Shown piece after piece: positions 43,566-53,713 of a DNA stretch of 64,000 bases. The translations under genes were made by a program, and so were the position numbers. The notes under the pieces are model-generated. The model had not been told where the DNA came from. It worked only from the letters and a program-made list of their open reading frames with translations, and did no database searches. How positions within the stretch are numbered: position 1 is the first letter of the stretch; each line of letters begins with the position of its first letter. This DNA is from Triangularia verruculosa (taxonomy: Eukaryota > Ascomycota > Sordariomycetes > Sordariales > Podosporaceae). Location: positions 86,894 to 150,893 of the forward strand of contig MU863966.1 of assembly GCA_033296885.1 (NCBI GenBank). Direction: 5' to 3'.

Positions 43566-45446
43566 ATGCAGAGAACGAGAACAGAAACCATGATTCCCAA
43601 ACACAAACGCTTCATTCTTGAGGAGGACAGCTGGGACGACACGGTATATTCCTGTGTATTCTTCGACCAGGAGCGTCGGCAATACATGCAGCTGCAGCTT
43701 TCAGCCGAAGCTGTTCCCAAAGTGCCCGATAACCATGTGCGCCGAATCGAAGCAGAAAAGAAGTTCAACGAGTACGTCAACAGTTGGCTGCCGGAAATCT
43801 GCGATACCCTTCCTCCAGACCGCCAATCTTTCCTGGTGGATGCCAAGGGAAAGCTCCTCTCCTCGGACAAATCCACGATTCCTGTCCACCCTGCCTACCT
43901 TGACAAATTCACTTTGCCTGTGCCATGGGTCGCCAGCTTCGTTCCGAGAGACCGGCTTGTGGAGCTAGTCCGCAGGTCAGGCCAGGTGGACCGCGTTTCC
44001 TATCACCAGGAGGACAGACCAGGGGAAGGCGGAACGGTCGTGCCAGGCAAAATCGTGGAGGCCGACTTTAGATACTACTGTACCAAAGATGCAAAGGCAA
44101 CTACCGACTGCCTTCGGAATATGTTGCTTTGTGCTCGGTTCACGGACGCCGATAAGCTCCTAGGCCGGTTTCAGCATGCGGTCACTGAAGGAGATCAGGT
44201 GGTTGGCTATCTCACACAAGCAGCAAGAGGCCCCAGCATCTATACCTTTTCCACGGCAAAGAAAAGGCGGCCTTTCAAGTTGAAGCACCTTCATCAACTA
44301 CTCCAAGGCATCCACACCCTCAACCTTACGTATGGGCTAGTTTCCATGGACCTACAGGCAAACTATATCGTGATTGATCAAGACACGGACGAGCTATGGT
44401 TCCGCTCCTTCAACCACTGCGTCCCAATCACGCCACAAAATGCCATGTTTGACGTGGTCTTGGCTTATATCCTAATGTACGAGAAGATCACACATGATGT
44501 TCAAACGCCTCCCAGAAATCTAGCCGAGGCTCAGACCATAATAGCAAATCTCGCGGCGAGAGAGCCGTGGGTCAAGTCTGACTCGGCTGAACTCGATCAC
44601 GACCAGTCAGAGTACAGAAAGGTCATGGACAGATTTCTGCTCCACTCGTATATGGGACCGCTCTTTCCAGGCAAGTACTCCAGTGTTAAGGACTTGGAGT
44701 CTCAACAGCCAGAGGAAGGCGTGACGGGATTGCGCGGGGGCAGTGCGCCAAGAGCACCGGGACAAGAGGGCGAGATCGGCCAAGAGCCCCAGCTGAGCCC
44801 GTCAAAGAAACGGCAGGGTGAGGACGAAGACCCAGGATCGACTAAGCGCAGCAGGACGGAGGGAGCCGGACCGAAGGTGAATGTCAACTGGGAAGAGGCT
44901 GTAGTACCAGAAACCCTAGAAACCAATATTCCAACCTCCTTCACTAAAGCTATCGGGGGGCAGCAAGTCGACATCACATCACCCAAACTTTGGCATCGTT
45001 CTAAAAACGAGGCAACGAAGGAAAACCCGGTCGTGAGCTGGTACCGCCCTCCCACGGACTCCGGCGCTCGTGCAAGGATAAAATGTCTCCTTGCCAATGG
45101 TCAAGCAGCGCCAGAGGACGACGCGGCTGGGCGCTGGAATGAACTGCTGATTCCCCAGCCTGAGGAGGATCCCGAGGAGTTGAGCGATTGGGATTCCTTC
45201 GCACTCAATGTGCCCCAGGAAGGACCTGACTTCGACGTGGACCTGCGTGCCTTTATTGAGGGTGCAGCACGAGCAGCCGCTGTTGCCAGACAGGCGGCTG
45301 TTACCGCTCAGGAAGCCACCCGCAGTGCCAAAGCGGAAGCTAAGAAAGCGCTGGATGTCGTTGCTGAGGTCAAGGAGGCCACCGAACTTGCACAGGCCGT
45401 GCTGGCGGGTTACGTTGCGGGGAACGCGGAATTGGCCATCATCTAG
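43566..45446 (+). CDS. Large kinase-like protein with Ala-rich coiled-coil C-terminus
   Basis: A single exon of 626 residues; the start is ATG 43566. Residues about 150-330 have a protein-kinase-like fold pattern: a segment KLLGRFQHAVTEGDQVVGYL, a helix LKHLHQLLQGIHTLN, then LVSMDLQANYIVID, which lines up with the kinase catalytic loop HxDLxxxNhhhD keeping the Asp and Asn. The DFG position appears as RSFNHC, so the metal-binding Asp is lost and activity is doubtful. Residues 400-450 contain a basic nuclear-signal-like SKKRQGEDEDPGSTKRSR. The C-terminal 60 residues form an Ala/Glu/Lys helix (AVARQAAVTAQEATRSAKAE). I do not recognise a named family. It could be a regulatory pseudokinase. Confidence 0.6.
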   Translation: MQRTRTETMIPKHKRFILEEDSWDDTVYSCVFFDQERRQYMQLQLSAEAVPKVPDNHVRRIEAEKKFNEYVNSWLPEICDTLPPDRQSFLVDAKGKLLSSDKSTIPVHPAYLDKFTLPVPWVASFVPRDRLVELVRRSGQVDRVSYHQEDRPGEGGTVVPGKIVEADFRYYCTKDAKATTDCLRNMLLCARFTDADKLLGRFQHAVTEGDQVVGYLTQAARGPSIYTFSTAKKRRPFKLKHLHQLLQGIHTLNLTYGLVSMDLQANYIVIDQDTDELWFRSFNHCVPITPQNAMFDVVLAYILMYEKITHDVQTPPRNLAEAQTIIANLAAREPWVKSDSAELDHDQSEYRKVMDRFLLHSYMGPLFPGKYSSVKDLESQQPEEGVTGLRGGSAPRAPGQEGEIGQEPQLSPSKKRQGEDEDPGSTKRSRTEGAGPKVNVNWEEAVVPETLETNIPTSFTKAIGGQQVDITSPKLWHRSKNEATKENPVVSWYRPPTDSGARARIKCLLANGQAAPEDDAAGRWNELLIPQPEEDPEELSDWDSFALNVPQEGPDFDVDLRAFIEGAARAAAVARQAAVTAQEATRSAKAEAKKALDVVAEVKEATELAQAVLAGYVAGNAELAII

Positions 45447-45537
45447 TCAAGATATATTTTTATGGGCATACAAGTGCGTAAATGTACAGAATTGGTGTTA
45501 TTTAGAAGCTGCAGGCTTTCAAAATGACACGATGGCC

Positions 45538-47563
45538 TCACTCCACCGGAGCGGCTAGCTCACCGTCTTCTCTCGTCTGAAGTTTCCGCGGGTGTCTCTC
45601 CGCCAATAGAAGGAGCGATACAAGAGCAGCAAAACAAAAGTACAACATTGCCCTCATCTGCTGAGTGTATCCGTCTGCATAGGCCTGGGTGTATTCCCAC
45701 CGTTCAGACATGTGAGACGTGTGACTAGAACCTTGGGGGATGGCATTCACATGACTACTCAGCACGGCTGAGCAAACCGCCAGGCCAATAGTTCCACCCA
45801 GCACTCTGATCTGCGAGACAGCGCCCATCGTGACAGCTGGAGATTTGACGACAAGTTAGCTGGGGGGTCTATAGCAGACACGACAGAAGACGCTGTAACG
45901 TACGCATATCCTCCTGTTTCACCACCAGCGGCACCATCATCAGCAGCGTTCCCAGGTTGAACCCAAACCCAAACCCCATGATAATCTGAGTCCCGTACTG
46001 GCTTGCGGGGATCTCACCAACCCCCCCTGTCTGCAACCAGCCGAACAGCCCCACCCCGACGGCCTGGAGAATGCATCCTGCAAGCAGCATGTAAAGCGGC
46101 GGCAGTCGAAGCTTGGACAGCATGAACCCGGAGAGAGCCGTGGCGACGGGTGAGCAGAGGAGCAGCGGCAGCATCCGAATCCCTGCCTGGACGGCACTGA
46201 GGTGGTTGACGACTTGCATCCGCTGCGGAATGGTGATGATGGCGGCCATGAATGGGAAGCCAGTGAGGAAAGCGTTTCTGTTTTGCTCGTCAGTACCTTA
46301 GTTTTATCACGGCATAGTTGGTACCTAGCTAGGTGACGTGGAGGGAGACCAACAGTAGCAACCCCAAGACAAACCTGTTGCAGGCCAATCTCCAGGGGAA
46401 AAGGGGTTCGTAGCCCTGTTTGCCTCCCTTTCTTTCATGCCGTAATGAGAGGTGTCTTTCCCAGAGGATAAATGCGACCCATCCTGCTCCGGACAGGGTA
46501 AAAGAGGTGATGATTGGGGCCGAGTTCCAGGCGTAGACAGTGCTTGCTTGCTCGAGAGCGAAGACGAGGAGAATACTCGCTGCGAGGGAGGTGAATGCAC
46601 CAAAGTAGTCAAGTCTCTTCCAGACCTTTTGTTTCTGCAGTCGGGTCAGGTAACCCTCGGCGTTACTGTCGGAGGTGGCATAAGGGAAGGTGAAGGGGAT
46701 GGAGTTGAAGATGATGGCTAGGGCGAGGATACCGGCTGGGCCGCTATTGCGGTGACTTGTTAGCATTTGAAACTGGTGTAAAGGGGGAATGGGATGTAAA
46801 GTAGCAGCACAAACTTGAGCCAAAACACCCAACGCCATGTTCCTCCATCGGCAATGACACCACCAAGTAGCGGGCCCAAAACGCTCGATATCGCAAAGAC
46901 CGAGGATATGATGGTGATATAAGTCGCATATTTGGCTGGCGGCACCATAAGAGGTGTCATGACCGACACCAGGGAGTAGATGCCTGAGCCGCCCACCCCT
47001 TGCAAAGACCGAAAAATAATTCTGCACCGACCAACGCCACATTAGTCCAAGTCGAAGTAAAAGAGAAACATGGCACCAACAGCTGGAGCATGGACTGCGA
47101 TGATCCACATGCAATAGAAAAGACCGTGAAGAAGAACAAGGCCACCATTATCAGGAGCTTTGTTCCCAAAAAGTCACTGAGTCGAGCGAATATCACAAGG
47201 AAGCCTTTGATGATCGTTAGTCAAGATTGAAGACTTGGATACTTATTGGCAACCTAAGGCCGCATACCAGTATAGGTCAAAAAGTAACCCGTCACAACCC
47301 AACTTGCCTGGCCAAAACCCCCAAGAGCCGTCGTCATTGATACAAGCGATGTACTGACTATTGTTGTCTCCAACGTGGAGAGGAGAAGGCTCAAACACAG
47401 ACTGTCCAGATCCATTCTCGAGGTCAGCCTTTTGGATTGTCACCCGGAAAAAACACCAGAAAAACTGCACTTACCCTGCCGTCAGTGCATGTAACCTCCA
47501 TCCTTTCGGATAGTCTTTGATTTTGACTGCTGCATTATCATGCCTTACGTCGATGTCGGCCAT
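45538..47563 (-). CDS. MFS drug:H+ antiporter (DHA2-like efflux pump)
   Basis: Seven exons: 47563-47475, 47401-47268, 47204-47081, 47021-46815, 46743-46354, 46277-45904 and 45836-45538, about 538 residues; all phases agree. The start is taken at 47563 just before DYPKGWRLHALTAG; an earlier in-frame ATG at 47686 would add 41 residues. Landmarks: LLLSTLETTIVSTSL in TM1, motif A as FARLSDFLGTK, RSLQGVGGSGIYSL in TM4, motif C as SVLGPLLGG followed by WRWVFWLNGPAG, FPWRLACNRFVLGLLLNAFLTG, and the late PVTMGAVSQIRVLGGTIGL. These fit 14-span fungal efflux carriers that export toxic compounds or secondary metabolites against protons. It ends 92 bp from the convergent kinase-like gene. Confidence 0.9.
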
Positions 47564-47896
47564 AGGTAATGCAGCCAATCGGTTCTGATAATCTTGAGAA
47601 AAGCCCAAGATGCGAGTCGCAGCTACTCCCTCAAGAAATATAGGTAGGTATGTATCATGACAGTTTGAAAAACGAACAGTTGGCATCTACAACTGACATT
47701 GCTACAATGTCACTGATACGAGCTGTGCCAAGAATCAGGCCATCATCCCAATGGTCCGGGTGTGCCCCTATAAGTCCCCGCGTGGCGCAGCCTGCCCCTG
47801 AAACACAGGCGAAATCAACATATTGACAGAGTTTCGAAAGGCCCTGGATGGTTTTGGTTCATCTGTGCGTTGCGAGGAACCATAGCATGCTAGCCA
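47564..47896. other. Intergenic, no gene seen
   Basis: Promoter of the MFS gene and 3' end of the hydrolase gene, both on the minus strand. Nothing else seen. Confidence 0.55.
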
Positions 47897-50344
47897 TCAC
47901 CTCCAGACGACACCCCAAAGCCACTCCGCAAGTTCCCTCTGGTACGCCATCGTCTTCATCTCCGCGTCCATCCTGGCTTCCTCATCTCCCCACAGGTACT
48001 TGTTCCTCCAGTTCGCCGAATCAAACCCATGCACTACATCCGGCACCAACAGCCACCGCGTGCTGCCCCTCCCGCCATCCTCCATCTCCATCTCTTCTAT
48101 CCAGGAGAACCGGGTGTTATCCGCGTCTTCCAAACATCCCCTCCACAGACTCCTCTCTGCCCGTCCCACAGCGTCGCCTTGAGCGGGGACCGGCCGCCCG
48201 CCCCAGACAGAAGCCGCTTTCCAGCTCTCGTGTGCCAGACAATCCAGCTCGGCGGCAGCGACAAACACATGCGGCGGCAGCTCACCTCTAACTGCGTAAG
48301 CAGGCGACAGCAGTGGGTCAGCAGCGTCATGGCCATACGGTATATAACTCCAGGCACTCGAAGGCAACAATTTGCCCATCCAATCCAACCCTTGCCCCCA
48401 ACCTCTAGGACCTCCCAGCTCCTTCTTGTAGGGTCTTGCTTTCAGTTTCTGAGATACAGGTACCGTAAAGTCCAGAATCCCACAGATCGATATCACTGCC
48501 GCCGGGGGCGGGTTTGAGCGAGCAGGTTGCGCGAAATACGGAAGGGAATGCTGATGAACATTTGGGTCTCGGCCTGTTTTGACGCTCGACAGTTGGGAAA
48601 GCCCCAACGCGAGATTTGCGCCAGCGTCAAAACCGGCGATGGCAGTCCGCATCCTGTCTATGGGCAGGGACTCGTCGTTCAACACGGCGTGATACAGAGC
48701 TTCGACATCGAGCAGCGGCCCAGGGAAGGGTGTCCATGGTGCTTTCGAGTAGTTCAGCGCAATGACTATTGTCGAGTAGGAATCGGCGAAGCCGCGGTTC
48801 CAGACGTCGTCTTCGGAGGGCGCGCCGACTGTGAAACCGCCGCCGTGAATCGTGAATAGCGCTGGCAGCAGGGCAGGAGACGTGACGTCGTAACGGGCAG
48901 GAAAGAAGATGCTTGTACATACAGTCAGCGCGACCTTTCTTTTCAGTCATCAGGAAAAGATATCCTACCGCACTGGTAGCCGCCGCCGGACAGGATAGGC
49001 CTTGATGATATCCGGTCTGTCTGGAGTAGGATAGTACACATCTCTCAGCCCACGGTAGAGATCGACTGGTACTTCAAGTCCCTTGATCATGCTCACTGAC
49101 GCGGCGTAGAGTGCTCTTTCAATGACAGGAGGGGCGTCCCACTCATGGTGTTTGGAGTTATTCTGCACATCTTTGGATAAGCCGAGCGGTCCCTGTCGTT
49201 TCTGGCCAATGACTGAATGTACCGGCTCGTGTGATCTGGCTGGGGCTTGTATGTTTACGGCCCAATCCGCTGGATATGGCATATTGCTTGTTGCGTACGG
49301 ATAGTCCTCACCCGCAGCCTCTGGGACCTGGCTACGCCGGGGTTTTTGGAGCGGCTCTCCCTCGAAGCGTGTTCGTCCTGGCGACCGTATGTGTTCCGTT
49401 TCAGGGTACCGAGTCGGCACTGGGAAGTCAGGTTTGTGAGTGCTGATTCTCCAAGCCTGGTCGGCAGTGTCATTTGCTGAGCCCATCTTATCATCCCGCT
49501 GACCGGACCTTTGGAGGAGTCTGTCATCTGCTTCTCCCGGTGGGGGCACTGCAACTGGCGTGGTCGGCGGGGACGGGACTATGGCTTGCCAGGGACTGGG
49601 TAGCGGTGATGACAGTCTGGTCTCGACTATCATATCTCTGGTGGAAGGAGAATCTCGCCGCTTCAGAGTACCACCAGGGCTTGCCACTCGTTCCTTTGGT
49701 GTCGCATCGGGCGTTGGCAGTTCTTGCGTTTGTCTGGATGGCGTATGGGGCCGCGATGGTTGACGAACAGCTGGTGGCTTTGGTTCCTCTGCATTCGGTA
49801 GTTTGCGATCTACGACGCTCTGCTGTGTGTTCTGCCGCGGTGTTGCAAAACGGCTCGTGTCGCATATGTCTTCATATTCCTCGGTCTCTTCCCACTTCCC
49901 CTCTTCAAACTGCCGACAAGCTGCAACTAGTTCCGGAACCTCAGGAACAATACTCACCCTGTGTCCGGCGTTCGGGTTTCTCAGCCGGCTTTTGCTTCGC
50001 GCGCGCGTGTTCAGCTCCCGTCGGCCCTCGTCCATCCTTTCCTGGCTTCTGCTGCGTTCTTCCCACAACGCAATCCTATCTCTTGTGCTGGCGCTGCTTT
50101 CTCTTCTCCTTGCCACCGGGGCCTCGACAGCACTGTCGGCACCGTTCCGACTCCTCCCACGCGCAAGGCCTAGCTGACTCAATACCTCCTCCAAGTCGAC
50201 AGACCCACTGGCTGCTCCATGACTGCCATAAACAAGACTCGGCCGGCTCGACGTATCGAAGCTGTTTCTCCTCGAAGCTGTTGCTGACGGCTGTGCGACC
50301 GACAAGATCGAAAATCGACGCGGGGTAGGTTCGTAGTTTGGCAT
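47897..50344 (-). CDS. Alpha/beta hydrolase (HSL type) with disordered N-terminus and replaced nucleophile
   Basis: Exons 50344-48969 and 48911-47897 (57-nt intron, GTAGGA...TACAAG) give about 796 residues. Residues 1-400 are Ser/Arg/Pro/Glu-rich and probably disordered. The hydrolase part begins near 405 (VIERALYAASVSMIKG) and runs through YPVRRRLPVRIFFPARYD. The oxyanion loop HGGGF is at 481-485. The nucleophile elbow reads AGFDAGANLAL, so the usual Ser of GxSxG is Asp554 (codon at 48628-48626, GAC). The later acid site DPLLSP and the His in VVHGFD are present. In the hormone-sensitive-lipase-like family the Ser is essential for ester hydrolysis, so this protein is inactive as a classic esterase or uses an Asp nucleophile. 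The N-terminal part is in the same uninterrupted frame, so a true fusion is the simplest model, although a separate upstream gene cannot be excluded. Confidence 0.75.
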
Positions 50345-50728
50345 TTCTCGGGTTGTGGCCAGAACCTGCTGTTGCTTCTGTCGTTCGAGATCCTTTTGTT
50401 TCTATCCACTGCTGGGAAGGGACATTGGGGCAAATAGCCGCTCGGCTTGTTCTGGTCATCGATTCATGCGTTCTGTTGGGTATTCGGTGCTCTGTTAAGC
50501 ACCTTTGCTGGCTAAACGACCCGACATACGCTGTCCCGACCATCTTGAAACGCCGACAGTCATGCGAGCGCCTACCAATTGAGACGCTGCCGAGTTCTGA
50601 TCCATGCGAAAAACCCTCCAACGGAAAGAGCACAGAAGGCAGCATCACAGTGGCGTATCGCTATACAAGTGACTCTGCAGATTAACATGGATAATATACA
50701 ACGCTGTGTTCTGTCAGATCATATCTGT
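50345..50728. other. Intergenic, no gene seen
   Basis: Upstream of the hydrolase and downstream of the unknown minus-strand gene. Nothing recognised. Confidence 0.5.
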
Positions 50729-51502
50729 CTACTGCAATGCGAAGGCCATATCATTATCGGCCTCCCCGTTTCCTGGATCATGCTCGTTTGGCTCTCCGTT
50801 TTCCCCCTCAACGTCGGGGTTCCCATCCGCATTGTAATTGCTGAACACGGACTCCCTCTCAAGCCTTTCCAGCTCTCGCATCAGCGCTCGCTGCATTCCC
50901 CTCCGGCGCCTTTGCCTCATGTGCGCACTCGGAGAAGCGCCCGGAAACAGCCGTGCCGGGGTTGAGATTGTTCTGATGAGGCTGGCTATGTTATAATCCG
51001 CGCCATCGTTTCGATGCCCACTCTCATCGCCAATAATTCGGCGATCTGTGTATTCCTCATCAGATTGTGAGCCTTGCGATGCAGGCGGCTGTGACGCGGT
51101 TTCCTCTTTGGTGGAGAAGGAAGGAGGAAAAATGGGACGGGGACACAAACCAGGTCGCGATGCGGCTTCCAAAAGACTGCTAAAAACCTGACGGCTCTCT
51201 GTGTGGTTCTTAACACCCTCATGGCTGTGACTGGCGATCACTTGGTTTCCAAGCATTACCGAAAGCGTTGTTCTAACAGGACGTCTTCGACACCGTCTTT
51301 CGCTTTGTTCTGCGTGAGACTCAAACGGCTGACCGATTCTGATCTGGTTGCTCAGACTTGCAAGGGCGAATTGAAGGGTTGGGAGATCTATCAGGTGTCT
51401 GATTTGCTCCAATATCGCGCAGTCCCACCTGCGCCGTGCTTCAGACGTAATAGGTTCCTCATCATGCGTTTGGCCACTGTCGCTGTCCGTTGATGACATC
51501 AT
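50729..51502 (-). CDS. Unknown protein, 257 residues
   Basis: An uninterrupted frame from ATG 51502 (MMSSTDSDSGQTHDEE). The first 20 residues are acidic. A helical block follows (ARRRWDCAILEQIRHL, then DLPTLQFALASLSNQI), then a Ser/Pro-rich middle, a very basic helix (MRQRRRRGMQRALMRELERLERE) and an acidic, Asn-rich tail. There is no signal peptide or membrane span. Composition is consistent with a nuclear protein, but I do not recognise a domain. The frame stays open upstream to about 51610 without an ATG, so an extra 5' exon is possible. Confidence 0.5.
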   Translation of the reverse strand: MMSSTDSDSGQTHDEEPITSEARRRWDCAILEQIRHLIDLPTLQFALASLSNQIRIGQPFESHAEQSERRCRRRPVRTTLSVMLGNQVIASHSHEGVKNHTESRQVFSSLLEAASRPGLCPRPIFPPSFSTKEETASQPPASQGSQSDEEYTDRRIIGDESGHRNDGADYNIASLIRTISTPARLFPGASPSAHMRQRRRRGMQRALMRELERLERESVFSNYNADGNPDVEGENGEPNEHDPGNGEADNDMAFALQ

Positions 51503-52429
51503 GGCTAATAGCTGCTCGTTGTAATCGTTGCAAAGACTAGTGCGGGCAGAATCTGTATAAAGAATGATAGCTCTGACAGCTAACAATTGGAAAAGCGTCT
51601 GGTGTGCCAAGAAAAGTGATGAGGTGAACGACCATCATTGAGTGGAATGGCCCTCCAGCCTTCGCAAGCCCGCCTTCGACTGCGCAGACTTCCATCGCGT
51701 TCATTGCACCTGCCAATCTGCAACACAGGGCGGCACGGGCACTGTAATAAGAAGGCGGACGTGGCCTGAAGCATCAGCAGACAGTCTCTGATGCAGTTGC
51801 TTCCCCTGCCGTCATTACCTAAGATCTTCGGAAACAGGGCTGCACTGCAACTGGCCTGCAGGGGATGCTGCCTGCCGGAGCCCCACTGAAGTGGAAGCTT
51901 GGCGACTCTTAGCGCACTGTTTGACTGCCACTGTCATCATCACTTCCAACGCCTCTGTCATCTAGAGTCCGGGATATCTTGTGTTATGCTGTATTCTCTC
52001 AAGTCAATTACGCTCTCTGTTTCAAAAGAAAAAAGCAATCATTGTTGAACACGGCCGAGCGCATGCTGAGACTATGGAGAGATTGACAACTATGACAAAC
52101 AAGCAACACTCTTCTCCTTCCCACTGGCTGCTCTCCCCATAATGTTGACATCATCAATTTCATCATGACTGTGGTGCATCCTTCCTCTTTCGGTACCTCA
52201 ACCATGGCACTTTCCTTGAATCGTAGGAAATGGAACAAACACTCCTTGGACACTCCGCAACAGGGGAGATTGGCACAAGGCAAGAAAAAAGTATAAACAG
52301 CCCTCCCTCCACCCTTCATGGCCTTCCGACCTTAGCAACCTATCCGCCACACAACCCAAGCTCTCCCCCAGCATTTAACTCTACAACCACTCATCATCAC
52401 TCAAAAAACAAACTCTCAAAACATTCGAA
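51503..52429. other. Divergent promoter region upstream of con-10
   Basis: 927 bp between the unknown minus-strand gene and con-10. It holds AGGGG stress-type elements at about 51860 and 52262 and a TATA box at 52292. No gene seen. Confidence 0.55.
52262..52298 (+). promoter_or_regulatory. con-10 core promoter: AGGGG element and TATA box
   Basis: AGGGG at 52262-52266 matches the stress-response core bound by Msn2/4-like zinc fingers. TATAAAC at 52292-52298 follows, 132 bp upstream of the con-10 ATG at 52430. A clear TATA box is uncommon among the other genes of this window and suits a strongly induced gene. Confidence 0.5.
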
Positions 52430-52879
52430 ATGGCTAGCAACAATCCCGGAAACTTTGCCAACCGGTATGTGATCACCTTTCCGCAGCAAGGCGCGCCATC
52501 CTTCAAAGTACAAGCTTCTAACAAGTATTCTCTCGAACAGCCCCAAGGAGGAAGTCCGCGAGATCGCTTCCAAGGGTGGCAGGGCTAGCCACGGCGGAGG
52601 CGGCACCGAAGCCGCCAACGATAATTCGTCCTCTGGCAACAGCGGCACTGGCAACCAGGGATTTGCCAGCATGGATCCCGAGAAGCAGGTATGTCTTTGC
52701 CCTCCTGTGACCCCCAAAACAACAAACAACTAACTGGCCGCCTTTGCGACATGCAGCGCGAGATCGCTTCCAAGGGAGGAAAGGCTTCATCCGGTAGCTT
52801 TGAACCTGGTAGTGAGCGTGCCCGCGAGGCCGGCCGGAAGGGGGGACTTGCCAGCCATGGCGGCAACTCTGAGGAGTAA
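52430..52879 (+). CDS. con-10: Conidiation-specific/stress protein with KGG repeats
   Basis: Exons 52430-52464, 52541-52688 and 52757-52879, about 101 residues. It opens with NNPGNFANRPKEEVREIASKGG and carries three KGG motifs: IASKGGRASHGG, IASKGGKASSGS and AGRKGGLASHGG, with the linker GFASMDPEKQ. This is the con-10/GsiB-type small hydrophilic protein family, induced during conidiation, light and desiccation stress in Neurospora and relatives. The two REIASKGG copies share a nearly identical 20-bp DNA stretch (from about 52559 and 52757), a sign of internal duplication. Molecular function is not established; a protective, hydrophilin-like role is proposed for the family. Confidence 0.93.
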
Positions 52880-53713
52880 AGGTGGTTATGAAGACACCTT
52901 GATGATATGACATGACAATGGCGCAATTTGGCGTGGGATATTTGGGATCATGTTTCTGCAATATGGAGCCGCTAGCAATGTTGTAGCTCTGAACCTGACT
53001 TTTATTTCCAGTTCCTATTTCTGGCATATCGCTGGCATATCTCGTGACACAGAATACTTATATCTCTGCAATTCTTTAGTTCTCCATCAAATCCATTCGT
53101 CGTTGGACTTGCTACCCTACGGGTGACCACTGTTGCAGCCGCGGGCCATTTCAGTGCAAACAGAAAGACGCTATCCGTGACGTCAATCATATCAGCCACA
53201 TGTGGCTGGTGAGGCAAGCGCCACCCCCTGGATTCACTATCGATCTTAGACGCTTTGTTCATGTTACAAGAAAAGGAACAGACCAACGTCGGGTGGCATA
53301 ATCGATGTCGTGTTGACCTTGTCGAACGGGCAGTGGTGAAGTAGACCACCGATGAGCTCGGCTGCGATGACTTGTTGTATTTCAAACGGCTGAGATTGAA
53401 ATGCCAGGCGGTGGCACTGTCTCAAAACCTAACGAGAATTTAGGTAGGTACTGTACCGACTAGGCACCTACATTGAGATGTCTCCATCTCATCCAAGCTT
53501 GTGTGGTTAGCATAGCAAAACATATACAAAATATCAAGAGGCATCATGATTCAGTCAAAATTGTTGAGAATTGTGGTTGATTGAGACCTAAGCTCCATTC
53601 CCTGCCCGGCTAAGCCACTATCCTATTAATTTCCCCTGTTGCCTCACGTCTTCTCCATCCGTCCCCATCACTAAAACCACCCTGTTCTTAGTGCGTCGCG
53701 CTTGTTGTCTACC
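52880..53713. other. Intergenic between convergent genes
   Basis: 3' ends of con-10 and of the first RRM-like gene. It contains a TAGGTAGGTACTG motif at about 53441 with a nearby GGCACCTAC. No gene seen. Confidence 0.55.

Noticed and set aside
49474..50328. 284-residue open frame on the plus strand
   Set aside because: It is antisense to the long disordered region of the hydrolase gene; Ser/Arg/Pro-rich coding readily leaves an open complement. No domain, and splice and motif evidence favour the minus strand.
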